NCBI GenBank assembly: GCA_032622095.1
Contig: CP136066.1
Location: forward strand, 106,413,319 to 106,477,318
DNA: 64,000 bases
Direction: 5' to 3'
Origin: Siphonodentalium dalli
Lineage: Eukaryota; Mollusca; Scaphopoda; Gadilida; Siphonodentaliidae
A model generated the notes under the pieces. The model was given only the letters and a program-made list of their open reading frames with translations. It was not told the origin of the DNA and did no database searches. Of this stretch, positions 1 through 10,974 are shown one piece after another; positions within the stretch are counted from its first letter, which is position 1; every line of letters begins with the position of its first letter. The position numbers and the translations under genes are program-made.

Positions 1-2890
1 CTTATTGTCATGAAATTTCTCATGGATGTTAATATTGACATGTAGATGGGAACGAGTAATTTTGGGGTCATTTGGCAAAAAAACATGGCCGCCGGCAGCC
101 ATCTTAGATTTTACTCTTCGCATGACTAAATCCTTTGACACGGGCTACAGGTCGTACCTTTTGTCAGATCATCATAAAATTTGTCATGGATGTTAACAAT
201 GACATGTAGATGGGAACGAGTCTTTTTTGGGTCATTCGGGCAAAAAACATGGCCGCCAGCAGCCATCTTGGATTTTACTCTTTGTATGACTAAATCCTTT
301 AGCACGGGCTACAGGTCGTACCTTTAGTCTGATCATCATGAAATTTGTAATTGCTGTTGAAATTGGAATGTAGATGGGAACGAGTCATTTTGGGGTCATT
401 CGGACAGAAAACATGGCCACCAGCAGCCATCTTTGATTTCAAAATTCCATTAGCACGGGCCACAGGTCGTACTGTTCGTCTGATCATCATGAAATTTGTC
501 ATGGATGTTAATATTGACATGTAGATGGGAACGAGTCATTTTGGGGTCATTCGGCCAAAAAACATGGCCGCCAGCAGCCATCTTGGAATTTACTCTTTGT
601 ATGACTAAATTCTTTAGCACAGGCTACAGGTCGTACCTTTAGTCTGATCATCCATAAAATTTGTCATGGATGTTAACAATGACATGTAGATGGGAACGAG
701 TCATTTTGGGGTCATTTGGCCGAAAAACATGGCCACCAGCAGCCATCTTGGATTTTACTTTTTGTATGACTAAATCCTTTAGCACGGGCTACAGGTCGTA
801 CCTTTAGTCTGATCATCATAAAATTTGTGGTGAATGTTAATAATGACATGTAGATGGGAACGAGTCATTTTGGGGTCATTCGGCCAAAAAACAATTGCCG
901 CCAGCAGCCATCTTGGATTTTACTCTTTGTATGACTAAATGCTTTAGCATGGACTACAGGTCGTACATTGTGTCTGATCATCATGAAATTTTGGATGGCT
1001 GTTGAAATTGGAATGTAGATGGGAACTAGTCATTTTGGGGTCATTCGGACGAAAAACATGGCCACCAGCGGCCATCTTTGATTTCAAAATTCAATCCTTT
1101 AGCACGGGCTACAGATCGTACTGTTCGTCTGATCATCATGAAATATGTCATGGATGTTAATATTAACATGTAGATGGGAACTATTAATTTTGGGGTCATT
1201 CGGCCAAAAAACATGGCCGCAGCAGCCATCTTGGATTTTACTCTTTGTATGACTAAATCCTTTAGCACGGGCTACAGGTCGTACATTGTGTCTGATCATC
1301 ATGAAATTTGTAATTGCTGTTGAAATTGGAATGTAGATGGGAACGAGTCATTTTGGGGTCATTCGGACAGAAAACATGGCCACCAGCAGCCATCTTTGAA
1401 TTCAAAATTTAATCCATTAGCACGGGCCACAGGTCGTACTGTTCGTCTGATCATCATGAAATTTGTCATGGATGTTAATATTGACATGTAGATGGGAACG
1501 AGTCATTTTGGGGTCATTCGGCCAAAAAACATGGCCGCCAGCAGCCATCTTGGATTTTACTCTTTGTATGACTAAATCCTTTAGCACGGGCTACAGGTCG
1601 TACCTTTAGTCTGATCATCATAAAATTTGTGGTGAATGTTAATAATGACATGTAGATGGGAACGAGTCATTTTGGGGTCATTCGGCCAAAAAACAATTGC
1701 CGCCAGCAGCCATCTTGGATTTTACTCTTTGTATGACTAAATGCTTTAGCATGGACTACAGGTCGTACATTGTGTCTGATCATCATGAAATTTTGGATGG
1801 CTGTTGAAATTGGAATGTAGATGGGAACTAGTCATTTTGGGGTCATTCGGACGAAAAACATGGCCACCAGCGGCCATCTTTGATTTCAAAATTCAATCCT
1901 TTAGCACGGGCTACAGATCGTACTGTTCGTCTGATCATCATGAAATATGTCATGGATGTTAATATTAACATGTAGATGGGAACTATTAATTTTGGGGTCA
2001 TTCGGCCAAAAAACATGGCCGCAGCAGCCATCTTGGATTTTACTCTTTGTATGACTAAATCCGTTAGCAAGGGCTACAGGTCGTACCTTTAGTCTGATCA
2101 TCATGAAATTTGTAATTGCTGTTGAAATTGGAATGTAGATGGGAACGAGTCATTTTGGGGTCATTCGGACAGAAAACATGGCCACCAGCAGCCATCTTTG
2201 ATTTCAAAATTTAATCCATTAGCACGGGCCACAGGTCGTACTGTTCGTCTGATCATCATGAAATTTGTCATGTATGTTAATATTGACATGTAGATGGGAA
2301 CGAGTCATTTTGGGGTCATTCGGCCAAAAAACATGGCCGCCAGCAGCCATCTTGGATTTTACTCTTTGTATGACTAAATTCTTTAGCACAGGCTACAGGT
2401 CGTACCTTTAGTCTGATCATCATAAAATTTGTCATGGATGTTAACAATGACATGTAGATGGGAACGAGTCATTTTGGGGTCATTCGGCCGAAAAACATGG
2501 CCGCCAGCAGTCATCTTGTATTTTACTCTTTGTATGACTAAATCCTTTAGCACGGGCTACAGGTCGTACCTTTAGTCTGATCATTATAAAATTTGTGGTG
2601 AATGTTAATAATGACATGTAGATGGGAACGAGTCATTTTGGGGTCATTCGGCCAAAAAACATGGCCGCCAGCAGCCATCTTGGATTTTACTCTTTGTATG
2701 ACTAAATCATTTAGCACGGGCTACAGGTCGTACTTTTAGTTTGATCATCATGAAATTTGTCATGGATGTTAATATTGGTATGTAGATGGGAACGAGTCAT
2801 TTTGGGGTCATTCGGCCATAAAACATGGCCACCAGCAGCCATCTTGGATTTTACTCTTTGCATGACTAAATCCTTTGGCACAGGTTAGAC
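1..2890. repeat. Satellite-like tandem array with an 802-bp higher-order unit
   Basis: About 18 head-to-tail monomers of roughly 151 or 164 bp fill this block. Each carries the same landmarks in order: CACGGGCTACAGGTCGTAC, CTGATCATCATGAAATTTG, ACATGTAGATGGGAACGAG, CATTTTGGGGTCATTCGG, AACATGGCC and CAGCAGCCATCTTGG. Two stretches, from about 826 and from about 1628, share private variants (ACAATTGCC, GCATGGACTAC, GGGAACTAGTC, GGAACTATTAAT) at a constant offset of 802 bp, so a five-monomer block was itself duplicated. Short open frames on the minus strand are by-products of the repetition: two 75-codon frames 802 bp apart are almost identical. The array starts before the window. Related single units lie at about 5361-5445, 6470-7300 and 25330-25660. 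Confidence 0.93.
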
Positions 2891-3624
2891 ATTTCAATTA
2901 CATGTAGCACCTTTCCTATTCCTCCATTTACTGTCAACCATTAAATTATTCCCCTACCTAAGTTGAGCTACAGTGTCATTGACACTTTCATTTTTTGAAT
3001 GTACTGAACTCTGACTTCCCAACCAACAGGTTTGGGGACAATCAGACTGTAAACCTGTTTTGTTTCAAAATTCTTGTGAATTTATCACACACTGTTTGTA
3101 ACAAATCAATATATAACAATTGGCTTCATGGTACATATATCTATTATACCCCCGTAGGAGGTTCAGTGCATATAGCCGAGGGCTCCGTCTGAGAGTCGGG
3201 GTGTCCATCTAGCCATCCGTCCATCTGTCCGAACATTTCAGTTTTTGTGTTAATTATCGGATTTCGTTGTTTTTTGGCATGGTCATAGCACAGGTTGGGG
3301 GAAAGGATACACATATAATATGGGTTTTGTCCATTAATTTTGACCAGAGTTACGGCCTTTGTTTGACAAGGAAATTTTCTAATTTTGTGTCCAAAAGAAC
3401 ATTTCAGCTTGTAACTTTGGAACATTGGGATTCAGTTGGTATGGTATGGTGATAGCACAGCTCGGGGGGAAAGGATGCCGAATTACTACAGGTTTCATTC
3501 ATTCATTTTTACCAGAGGCACAGCTCTTGTTTGGGAATTTCTGAATTTGGTATCTGTATGATAATTTCAGCTTGTAACTTGGTCATGGATCATTGAATTT
3601 GGTTGTGCTTTGGTGCGTTGATTA
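2890..3624. repeat. Diverged Helitron/Pearl-like repeat remnant
   Basis: After a unique-looking stretch (2890-3130), the block from about 3145 reads TATACCCCCGTAGGAGG, then CCATCTAGCCATCCGTCC, then two diverged copies of a core unit with the phrases 'gcatggtcatagcacaggttgggggaaaggat' (given here in part) and 'accagagttacggcc'. The same arrangement recurs many times in the window. No gene is visible. Confidence 0.55.
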
Positions 3625-3628
3625 GGGA

Positions 3629-4731
3629 TGCAAACAAACGGTCCGGATCAGGGTGCAGGGCTGGACCGCAGACTGGACTGGATCGCTGTCATTGGACAGC
3701 TTTGGACTGGTCCACCCATGGCGGTCTGGTACTGTACCGGTTCGCGAACTTGAATACATAGATGTATCCCTAACTTAAAAATACTGGCCCTACTGGGGTT
3801 AACTGGTACGGAACTCCGAAGTTCCAATCGCCAGCCAATGTACAGTGTTGCAAATGTCTGGTTACCTGGTGTCAGATCACATGTATAGCAGCTTGTGAGA
3901 TACATTCTTTTGTGTCGGCGACATCAAATGTTAGTGTGTACCACCTATATCTTGATTCCGCCGACTTCATAGAATGCCTTATCAGCACGACGTCCTGTTT
4001 GAGTTAGTGACAATATGTATTTGGCAAATATGCACATGTAACGTCCTGCTTGAGTTGTGACTATATGTATTTGGCAAATATGCACACGTAACCACGTAAG
4101 ATAGCGAATTACCATCAATACCATGTCAACTAACCCTCATCTACATATCAATGTACTGAAAACAGGTCGCGATATCCTAGCCAAAAGTTGGCAATATCTC
4201 CAAGTAACTACATCTGATACTGATAGGGTGGTACGCAGACCTGCATTTTGGAAATTGACATATCTATCTGGAATATGTCAGTTAGCAATGCTAAGAACAA
4301 AACGTTATGAGGGCCTAAAGAATTGGAGCATTTGCATTTTGGACACAACCCAATTATAGCATGTGGGGGTAGTGGAAACGTGCCGACTCTACATTGACTC
4401 ACAGTCACAAGTTCTAAGCACATTTATTCATTCTCTAACTTATGTACATTGATAGATATAAGAAAAATACACTACACATTTCCACAATGTGCATACAATG
4501 TATGATATTTGATGTCCAGAGTTGAATACAAGCTTACCTGGCAGTAACTTGATGCTTTCTGTAACACAAATGCATGTACCAAAGTAAGATTTAACACATT
4601 TTCCTCCATTTAAGGTATTTTATAATGGTTGGTCCGTGGCAAGAATCCGGACCGCCAAGAGCTGGACCCGACTGAACTGGTCCACCTCTTCACTGGACCG
4701 GACAACCACTGGCGGTCCGGTCCGCATCCCA
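3629..4731. mobile_element. Possible non-autonomous DNA transposon with GGGATGC ends
   Basis: The left end reads GGGATGCAAACAAACGGTCCGG. The right end, read on the other strand, is GGGATGCGGACCGGACCGCC. Both subterminal regions are rich in GGTCCGG/CTGGACC motifs, and the segment between them is not repetitive. A ~52-bp tandem duplication (CGTCCTG..TGCACA.GTAAC) lies at about 3989-4095. The arms are imperfect and I could not define a clean target-site duplication, so the boundaries are tentative. Confidence 0.4.
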
Positions 4732-4805
4732 TGTGTTGTTATCCTAGTTAAGGGGAAAGGATACCACTTCTTGGACTTCTATCAAATTATCTATCAATAA
4801 AAATA

Positions 4806-5005
4806 CAGTAATGCACTAAATAATCGACTCCTTAACCACAGCAGAATTATGGGCAATTTTTCAGCATTTAGATGGAAATATGGCTTGTTGCCATTCATCA
4901 GAAAGCTTTCCGGTGAATGGCAACAAGCCATATTTCCGACTAAATCCTGAAAAATTACTCATAATTCTGCTGTGGTTAAGGAGTCGATTATTTAGGGCAT
5001 TACTG
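4806..5005. mobile_element. TA-flanked palindromic MITE, copy 1
   Basis: This is one copy of a family whose two halves are reverse complements. It starts CAGTAATGCACTAAATAATC and ends with the complement GATTATTTAGGGCATTACTG. TA dinucleotides sit on both sides, as expected for Tc1/mariner/pogo-type insertion. The centre is an inverted GAAAGCTTTC-like turn. No coding capacity. A CAG start with a TA target resembles pogo/Tigger elements (inference). Confidence 0.85.
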
Positions 5006-5104
5006 TATTTAGTATTGCCCACTCTCTAAACTGAGTGTCGGTGCATATGCCACGCTTGGCGTTGTAATTGTTAATTTTAAGAAGTGCTTCTACGACTGCA
5101 CCTG

Positions 5105-5361
5105 TTAACCCTTTCATGACTGGAGCTTCCTGAAATTTTGCAAAAAACCCTGTTCCAATGCATTCTCTTATATGAGAGTCTCCCATAGGGAGCCTCACAT
5201 ATATAAGAGAATCCATCGGCCTCACAATATTTATCTTGACCTTCTAAGCCAGTGCATTTTCTTATATATGTTAGGCTCCCAATGGGAGACTCGCATATGT
5301 AAGAGAATGCACTGGCTTACTAGGTCTTTAATGATTCACCAGCGCAGCTCCTGTCATGACC
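5105..5361. mobile_element. TTAA-type MITE family A, copy 1 (right end broken)
   Basis: Family A begins TTAACCCTTTCATGAC, has the phrase TTTTGCAAAA next to it, and contains two ~65-bp hairpins of the form CATTCTCTTATATATG..CATATATAAGAGAATG. A short GCAGCTCC stretch and the complement of the start normally close it. Here the right end runs directly into a satellite-monomer fragment (GACCTCTAGATGGGAGGC) without the closing AAGGGTTAA. A TTAA target and CCCTTT ends are typical of piggyBac-like MITEs. Confidence 0.8.
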
Positions 5362-5459
5362 TCTAGATGGGAGGCATCGATTTTTTCCGAAATTCGTTAA
5401 AAAACATGGCCACCGGCAGCCATCTTGTTTGCTGAATGGTTTCTTTTGTATTTTTTCAG

Positions 5460-5500
5460 ATAATGCTCACACCAATGGGAATGCCCTTGATCAGCAACAG
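5460..5500 (+). CDS. PRKD: Candidate PRKD linker exon just upstream of the kinase domain
   Basis: This 41-bp exon candidate sits between a polypyrimidine-rich acceptor (TATTTTTTCAG) and a good donor (CAG|GTGAGC). Its last two-thirds read NAHTNGNALDQQQ and end in phase 0. That matches the next exon at 30430, which begins with a full GAT codon and gives the junction ..[13 protein letters not shown]. In known PKDs the residues just before the kinase domain are a variable, polar linker, so the composition fits but cannot prove the call. The intron to the next exon would be 24.9 kb. Without transcript data it could be a chance open stretch. No other upstream PRKD exon was recognised. Confidence 0.5.
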
Positions 5501-5717
5501 GTGAGCATTCATCATACATGTATTATACTCCGACTCTTCCTATTCTTTATATGTACTTTACAGGTCGCATACTGACGTCAAATAATCTAAATAGCTCTTT
5601 TGAGCTATCATAGCTAAATCAAACTTATTTCTAATGTGATTTACATGTATTTTACTGGTTGAACACATGGCGTGATGAAACGCATGAACATCAACTTCCA
5701 CTGGGGCTACCTCACAT

Positions 5718-6159
5718 CAAGCCTGAGTTTAGTGTGCCTGTCATTTGCAGAATGAGGTCCCCAGAGGTTTAATTTAGTGACGCTATCCCGCAAGTGGGCT
5801 AGCATCACTAAATTTACCCTCTGGGGACCTCATTCTGCTTAGGCTTCATATTATCTCGAAAGTTTCTTCATTATCAAATTTCTATAGAAACTTCTTCACA
5901 TAGATTCTATTTCTTTTTTATCCCAAAATTGGCAGATGAAACATTGCATAATCGAGGTTCCCAATGGGTGTACCGGTACTTCACAATATTCACCATTTGG
6001 GAACTTCAATCTGAGGCTATTTCTCCCTTAGCAGATGAGGCCATGCAGAATGAGGCCCCCAGAGGGTGAATTTGGTGATGCTAGTCCGCTATAGCATCAC
6101 TAAATTTACCCTCTGGAGACCTCATTCTGCAAATGACAGCCACACTAAATTCTGGCTTG
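5718..6159. mobile_element. hAT-like non-autonomous element N1, copy 1, with a 16-bp flanking direct repeat
   Basis: The element starts CAAGCCTGAGTTTAGTGTG and ends CACACTAAATTCTGGCTTG. Each end carries a ~100-bp fold-back built from CAGAATGAGGTCCCCAGAGG and its complement. The middle holds TTGCATAATCGAGGTTCCCA. The same 16-bp sequence, TGGGGCTACCTCACAT, lies immediately left (5702-5717) and right (6160-6175). Other copies of the family are flanked by 8-bp repeats, the hAT hallmark. No coding capacity. Confidence 0.85.
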
Positions 6160-6175
6160 TGGGGCTACCTCACAT

Positions 6176-6415
6176 TAGTCCTTTCTATACTAAATTGATT
6201 CTCCCGCTCAGTTATAAATGTATACATTGTAATGGTCTATTACTAGGGCTGTTCAGGAAAAATAAGCAGATGACAGGTAAAAGGGCAGAAGGCATCCTAT
6301 TTATTGGAGGGAAATGTTCAGTTAATAAGTTCAAAGGTCGTTTGTTTAACTTATTTATCTGAACATTTCCTAAGAAAACTACTCATCAATGAGTAATTAG
6401 TATAGAAAGGGTTAA
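6176..6415. mobile_element. TTAA-type MITE family B, copy 1
   Basis: Family B reads CCTTTCTATACTAAAT at its ends and contains the inner hairpin GGAAATGTTCAGATAATAAG..CTTATTATCTGAACATTTCC around the phrase CAAACGACC. Here it runs in the inverse order and closes with TATAGAAAGGGTTAA. The left TTAA is mutated. It directly abuts the hAT-like copy to its left. Confidence 0.75.
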
Positions 6416-6469
6416 ACTATTACCTCAAAGCAGTTGTGAATGGTAGGACTTGATATGAAATCTAACTTA

Positions 6470-7300
6470 TGAAATTCGTTGAAAAACATGGCCATCTTGG
6501 ATTTCAAATTTGAAACCCTGCAGCCCACATTTATTGGAGAATTTTTTATAAAAGAATACACGTATGTTTAGGATCACCTCTAGGTGGGAGCTATCAAATT
6601 TGAACAATTTTTGTTGAAAAAACATGGCCACTGGCAGCCACCTTGGATGTTACTCTTTACATGACTAAATAATTTCGCACTCCTATGGCCATCAGTTTTC
6701 ATCAAATTCATCCCAAACTTATAAGGATCTTCGGAGTGACCTCTAGTTGAGAGCCATCAATTTTTTTCAAATTTCATTAAAAATTATGGCTGCCAGCAGC
6801 CATCTTGGATTTTACATTTTAATCCAACAGCATTCCCTGCAACCCACATTTATGTGAGAAATGATTAAAAATTTGCAGGCATGTTCAGGATCACCTCTAG
6901 ATGTGAGATATCAATTTTGAATGCTTTTCAATCAAAACATGGCCACCGGCAGCCACATTATATTTTACTCTTTGCATGGCTAAATGGGTACATCTTTTGG
7001 TGCTCCCTAAATCTAACATTTATCATTCAATTGATCCCAAACTTTATATGAACCTTCGGGGTGATCTCCAGATGGGAATGATCAAATTTGAAGGATTTTC
7101 GATAAAAGTTGTATTTTACTGTTTGCACGACTAAATCCTTTGTCAATCCTATAACCATCATGTCCCATACGATTGATCTCAGACTTCATATATACCTCTC
7201 TTTAAACATTTAAAATTTCCACATTTCTTATCTCCATTGACTAATGTATGACACTATCTCCTCTCCAAGTTGAGCTACGGTGTCGTAGACATTTTCTTTA
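6470..7300. repeat. Diverged satellite-monomer units outside the main array
   Basis: Four to five loosely spaced units carry ATGGCC(A/G)CCGGCAGCCA, TTTTACTCTTTGCATG and GATCACCTCTAGATG, related to the monomers at 1-2890. The block ends with AAGTTGAGCTACGGTGTCGTAGACA, also found at about 2960 and 25600. A minus-strand open frame of 108 codons crosses this end and is not judged to be a gene. Confidence 0.7.
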
Positions 7301-8376
7301 AATTCTATTTCTGATATAAAAACATTGCTGAAATGGCATGAAATCAGCCATGCATTTTCTTTGTTCTGGGTTATTTTATATGTGAGATTACTCTGTCTTC
7401 CACTGTCATGAAGAGGCAGGCCAGGTTTTAATGTTTTCATTTGATCAAGTTCACTATTATGTATTTTTGGTAAGGTGCTTTCGTTAAAACAGCCTTCATC
7501 GGGTACAAGAATGAACAATAATTGAAAAACAACCACAGTATATACACAACACAAGGGCTACAAAGAATATTAAACTCTAGTTTAATTATAGATCTAGATA
7601 AATCCATTTTTCCCCATATAATCATCTGCCATCTTGGTATCATTGTAAAACAGAAATATCTTCTAAAGTCTGGAGTGTTGGAACAGGGGGAAGAGGGGGT
7701 CACTTGTCCCTCTGCCATCTGCCAAGGGGGAGCATAGTGGCCCTTGCAGTCTTCATAAAATTGCAAGAAATACCTTAAATATCAGTGAAGATAGCACATT
7801 CTAGCTGCTTAATACGAGCTTGGTTCTGGAAAGTGCTTGAAATAGTGTATTACCAACAATTTGCCTTTTCGTAATATAATCCAATATATCTGACCGAAAT
7901 AAAATGCCCTTTTCTGGAAGTTGTGTCCCCCCCCCATGCTTGTTTGCGTCTGGTGCCCCTGTGTCAACTTTTATCTGACATTAAAACCGGGCCCTTCCCT
8001 TTAAATCTGTTTCTTTATAGATATTAACATTACTCAGTTTGTTTAAACTTCAACAGAGTGTTATTGACATTTTTCTCTGGTTATCACTGTTTCTTTTTGT
8101 CTTTTTGATCTGTTATATGAGTGTCACTCATATAAATCTGTTTTCTTTTGAATTCTGTGTACCATGCTTTCATACTGTTTCAGCTTAACCCTTGATTACT
8201 GAATGGAATTCCCATGTGGCTGTTAAATAAACATCGGAATGGTCTATTTTACCTCTTACCAAATTATACATACATAATTTTGGGGTTCGACTGAGTCATA
8301 TATCCGTTTCAAATAGTAAGTCCAACAAAATGTTGTTTGAACTAATTAGGGATCGAGAACTTCTGAATTTAAACTT
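7300..8376. other. Intronic DNA with no recognised feature
   Basis: I see no exon signal, known repeat family or RNA gene here. Overlapping open frames of ~109 codons on the minus strand (7228-7766) have no recognisable domain and end in repeat sequence. Confidence 0.5.
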
Positions 8377-8515
8377 CAGGTGCTGTCAGCTACTAACAAC
8401 CAGATGATGCGTTTATTCGCCAGACGTTCTCGCATATCAATAAGGATGGATATCTGTAAACAATAATCTCTGGTGATCACATGCATCATTTGGTCATTGG
8501 TAGCAACAGCACCTG
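8377..8515. mobile_element. Short fold-back element with CAGGTGCTG ends
   Basis: The left arm reads CAGGTGCTGTCAGCTACTAA and continues AACCAGATGATGC. The right arm, complemented, reads CAGGTGCTGTTGCTACCAAT and continues GACCAAATGATGC. The arms span about 33 bp each around a ~70-bp centre. The CAGGTG start suggests a hAT-type MITE, but no clear target duplication was found. Confidence 0.6.
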
Positions 8516-8549
8516 ACACCCTATGGGTGACTCGCATATATAAGAGAAT

Positions 8550-8814
8550 GCAAATGTAATTTTTGAGACTGCAAATTTTTTTGGAATTGGGTGGGATTCG
8601 AAATCTATATGCAAATTTTAAGGTCTCTGCAGTGCATATAATGTCCTAAGTGCGACGTCGGAATAAGGCAGCCATTTGAGCTTCCTTTTTTGGGGTTGCT
8701 TCGGTGGCCGTGTGGTATTGACGGTGGACTTTGAGTCGCAAGGTGCGCTCACCGTCATGGGCCGGGGTTCGAATCCCACCTAAATTTGCACTGTCTCAAA
8801 AATTACATTTGCTT
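8550..8814. mobile_element. Inverted-repeat element enclosing a tRNA-like, SINE-type sequence
   Basis: About 30-bp inverted arms (GCAAATGTAATTTTTGAGAC near 8551 and its complement near 8795) enclose a stretch at about 8694-8785. That stretch has TGGCCGTGTGGTA, resembling an A box, and GGGTTCGAATCCC, matching a polymerase III B box. The T stem pairs poorly and no clean cloverleaf forms, so this is not called a tRNA gene. It looks tRNA-derived. The left flank is half of a family A hairpin (GACTCGCATATATAAG). Confidence 0.6.
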
Positions 8815-9161
8815 CTAAAAATAGGAGCATTATCTACTACAGGTTGATTTATTGATTATAGATACTCGATTTTTTAGAAATACTGGATAATCATCAATGT
8901 AATGATAAAAAATAATAACCATCTCTATTGTGTTCCTTTTGGCTATATAATATCAATTAAATAATTTTTCTGAAGAAAACTGAAACTTTATGCCCAAATT
9001 AGCAGTCTCCAGTTTCAAGTTGCCTATCTCTGAGGTAAACATGTGCTCGGGTGAAAATGTTTTATATCAACATAATTTGTTTTTCTACAGAGGAATTTTT
9101 ACTGTTAATTTCTTTAAAAAGTTACTTTTGCAGTAAATAATTTTGTGTTGCCAGTTTTTAT

Positions 9162-10346
9162 GTTTACCCATACCATAGTATGGTAAACATTGTGTCGACA
9201 TCCGGATTGACCACTCGTCGTTCATCCGTCCGTCCATCTGTCCGTCTACCCATGGTGCGATAACTCAAGCATTTTCTATCTGATCGGAACCAAATTTTTT
9301 ATATGAATTTCTCAGCCCAAAATACAGATCGAATTCGAATATGGGTTTGATCCAATTAATTTTAAAGGAATTATGGCCCTTTTCAACAAAAAAATTATTA
9401 CAAAAAAAAAAAAAATCTCTAAAAAAAAAAAAAAAAAATATATAAAAAAAAAAAACAATCTTCTATGAAATTACTGAGAATCATTTAAGCATCTCAGGAA
9501 CCACCAAGCTGATTAATCTGACATGGTGTGAAGGGGCCTTGGATGGTAGTTATTCAGATTGTAAAAATGTGACTGACCTGTCGAAAAGAACCAGATCTAG
9601 TATCACTCTTTCCAAGTGACCCTCCCATGGTGGGGAGTCTCACCTTCTACACACCCTACCCTCACCTCCTCCTCCCTATGATTCTCCCTCCTCCTACCCC
9701 CACCGCAAATTTTGCCAAAGTTATACTTTGAGAACAATACCCTCAATTAATTACCTGACCAAATGCTATGTAAGATTTGTTGTTATCTGACAACTGAATA
9801 AACAAAGGTTCCACATAGTGTGTATATACTATTGTTAGTCTAAGGGTGTTCTGTTAACACCTCCACCACTTATCCAGGTGAATTTATTTAACTAGAACAA
9901 TGGAGCTCTACCTTAGTCTGTATGTCCTTTTCGATGCTTAGACTTGTATTGGATCAAATACTAGAGCCAAGATAGGAGATTTAACCCCTGTTTTCCATTC
10001 CATGTCTTTCAACCCTTTCAATTATTAACTAACTATGTTATTTTGATATGTCACATGGCCATTTGCAACAACATAAATAGAACTGCTTACACTATGATAT
10101 TGGTGACAGGCTTTGTAGATGTTATATTAAACCTTCTCTTTTGATCCATTAATTCCAATTAACCCTTCTATTTTGACCCATAAATCCAAATAAGATGTGT
10201 TATTTTGTACATTTGTGTGTACTGCTTTAGTACATAACAGTATACTTATAATTCCACATAAAAACTTGTGATTATTATTTTGATTATAGCAATATACTAT
10301 CACCAAGGGTTGGGTTAAATTCTGCCGATCACGATCGACCTCTCGT
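9162..10346 (-). mobile_element. Pearl/Helitron-like non-autonomous element, short copy
   Basis: In + orientation it opens with the palindrome GTTTACC..GGTAAAC, then a TCCGTCCGTCC tract, one ~150-bp core unit (AACTCAAGCATTTT..GAATTATGGCCC), A-rich runs, and a ~480-bp segment from AGGTGAATTTATTTAAC to GATCGACCTCTCGT. The block at 23003-24491 has the same order and ends but about five core units. Known bivalve Pearl elements have tandem ~160-bp cores, an ACGG-type microsatellite and a terminal palindrome. By that comparison the element reads on the minus strand. Confidence 0.65.
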
Positions 10347-10655
10347 CAAGGCATGCTACTAATTCCTGCTCTATAATTTGAGTATCTATAGTCCTTAATT
10401 TAGTTTTTAGAAAAAAGTTTTATGTTTAAAAACATGTCAACAAATTCTGAGCTATGATTTATCTCCCTTTGAAATCCAACAATACCGTATATTTCACTAT
10501 TTTACCGTCTTTTACTATACCCGGTACATGCAAATCTAGGCTCAAACCTTCAAATTTTCAACTATGAGGAACTGATACCTCAGTGATCTAAGGAAAAAAT
10601 TGGTAACCTCAGCATCATAAAATCATACCGTAAAATGTGGTTTTTCATGAGCATA

Positions 10656-10813
10656 AAGCTGCTTTCACAGACCTGTGGCTGACGCAAGCGGCCAATGCAT
10701 GCGGCTTTCGGTTCATATATATATAACTAGGGTTGCGGCTGACTCAGTTAAACGCATCCCTTTTCAAAAAGATTTGGTCGCATGTGTTAGCTGCAGGTCT
10801 GTGAAAGCAGCTT
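10656..10813. mobile_element. Small MITE with perfect 20-bp terminal inverted repeats
   Basis: The left arm AAGCTGCTTTCACAGACCTG (10656-10675) is exactly complementary to 10794-10813. The 118-bp centre is CG-richer than its surroundings and has no reading frame. The superfamily was not determined. Confidence 0.75.
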
Positions 10814-10974
10814 AAAATTCCCAGATTAATCTTCTGGCATAAACAAGATTAAAACAATATTAAATACACTGTCTGGTTATAAATGATCAATTTACACAAC
10901 GTTTAATATTCAGACGACAACACAGGGAGGAACAAGATTCAATGATGCACAGTAAATTGAATCTTCACTGAAGT

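Noticed and set aside
1-2890. Regularly repeated units that could be mistaken for a CRISPR array
   Set aside because: Monomers are 151-164 bp, similar throughout, without short repeats and unique spacers, and the DNA is eukaryotic.
7228-7766. Overlapping minus-strand frames of 108-109 codons
   Set aside because: No domain, no splice-supported structure, and one end lies in dispersed repeat sequence.
8694-8785. A tRNA gene
   Set aside because: The B-box motif is good, but the T stem and acceptor stem do not pair well, so it is described as tRNA-like only.
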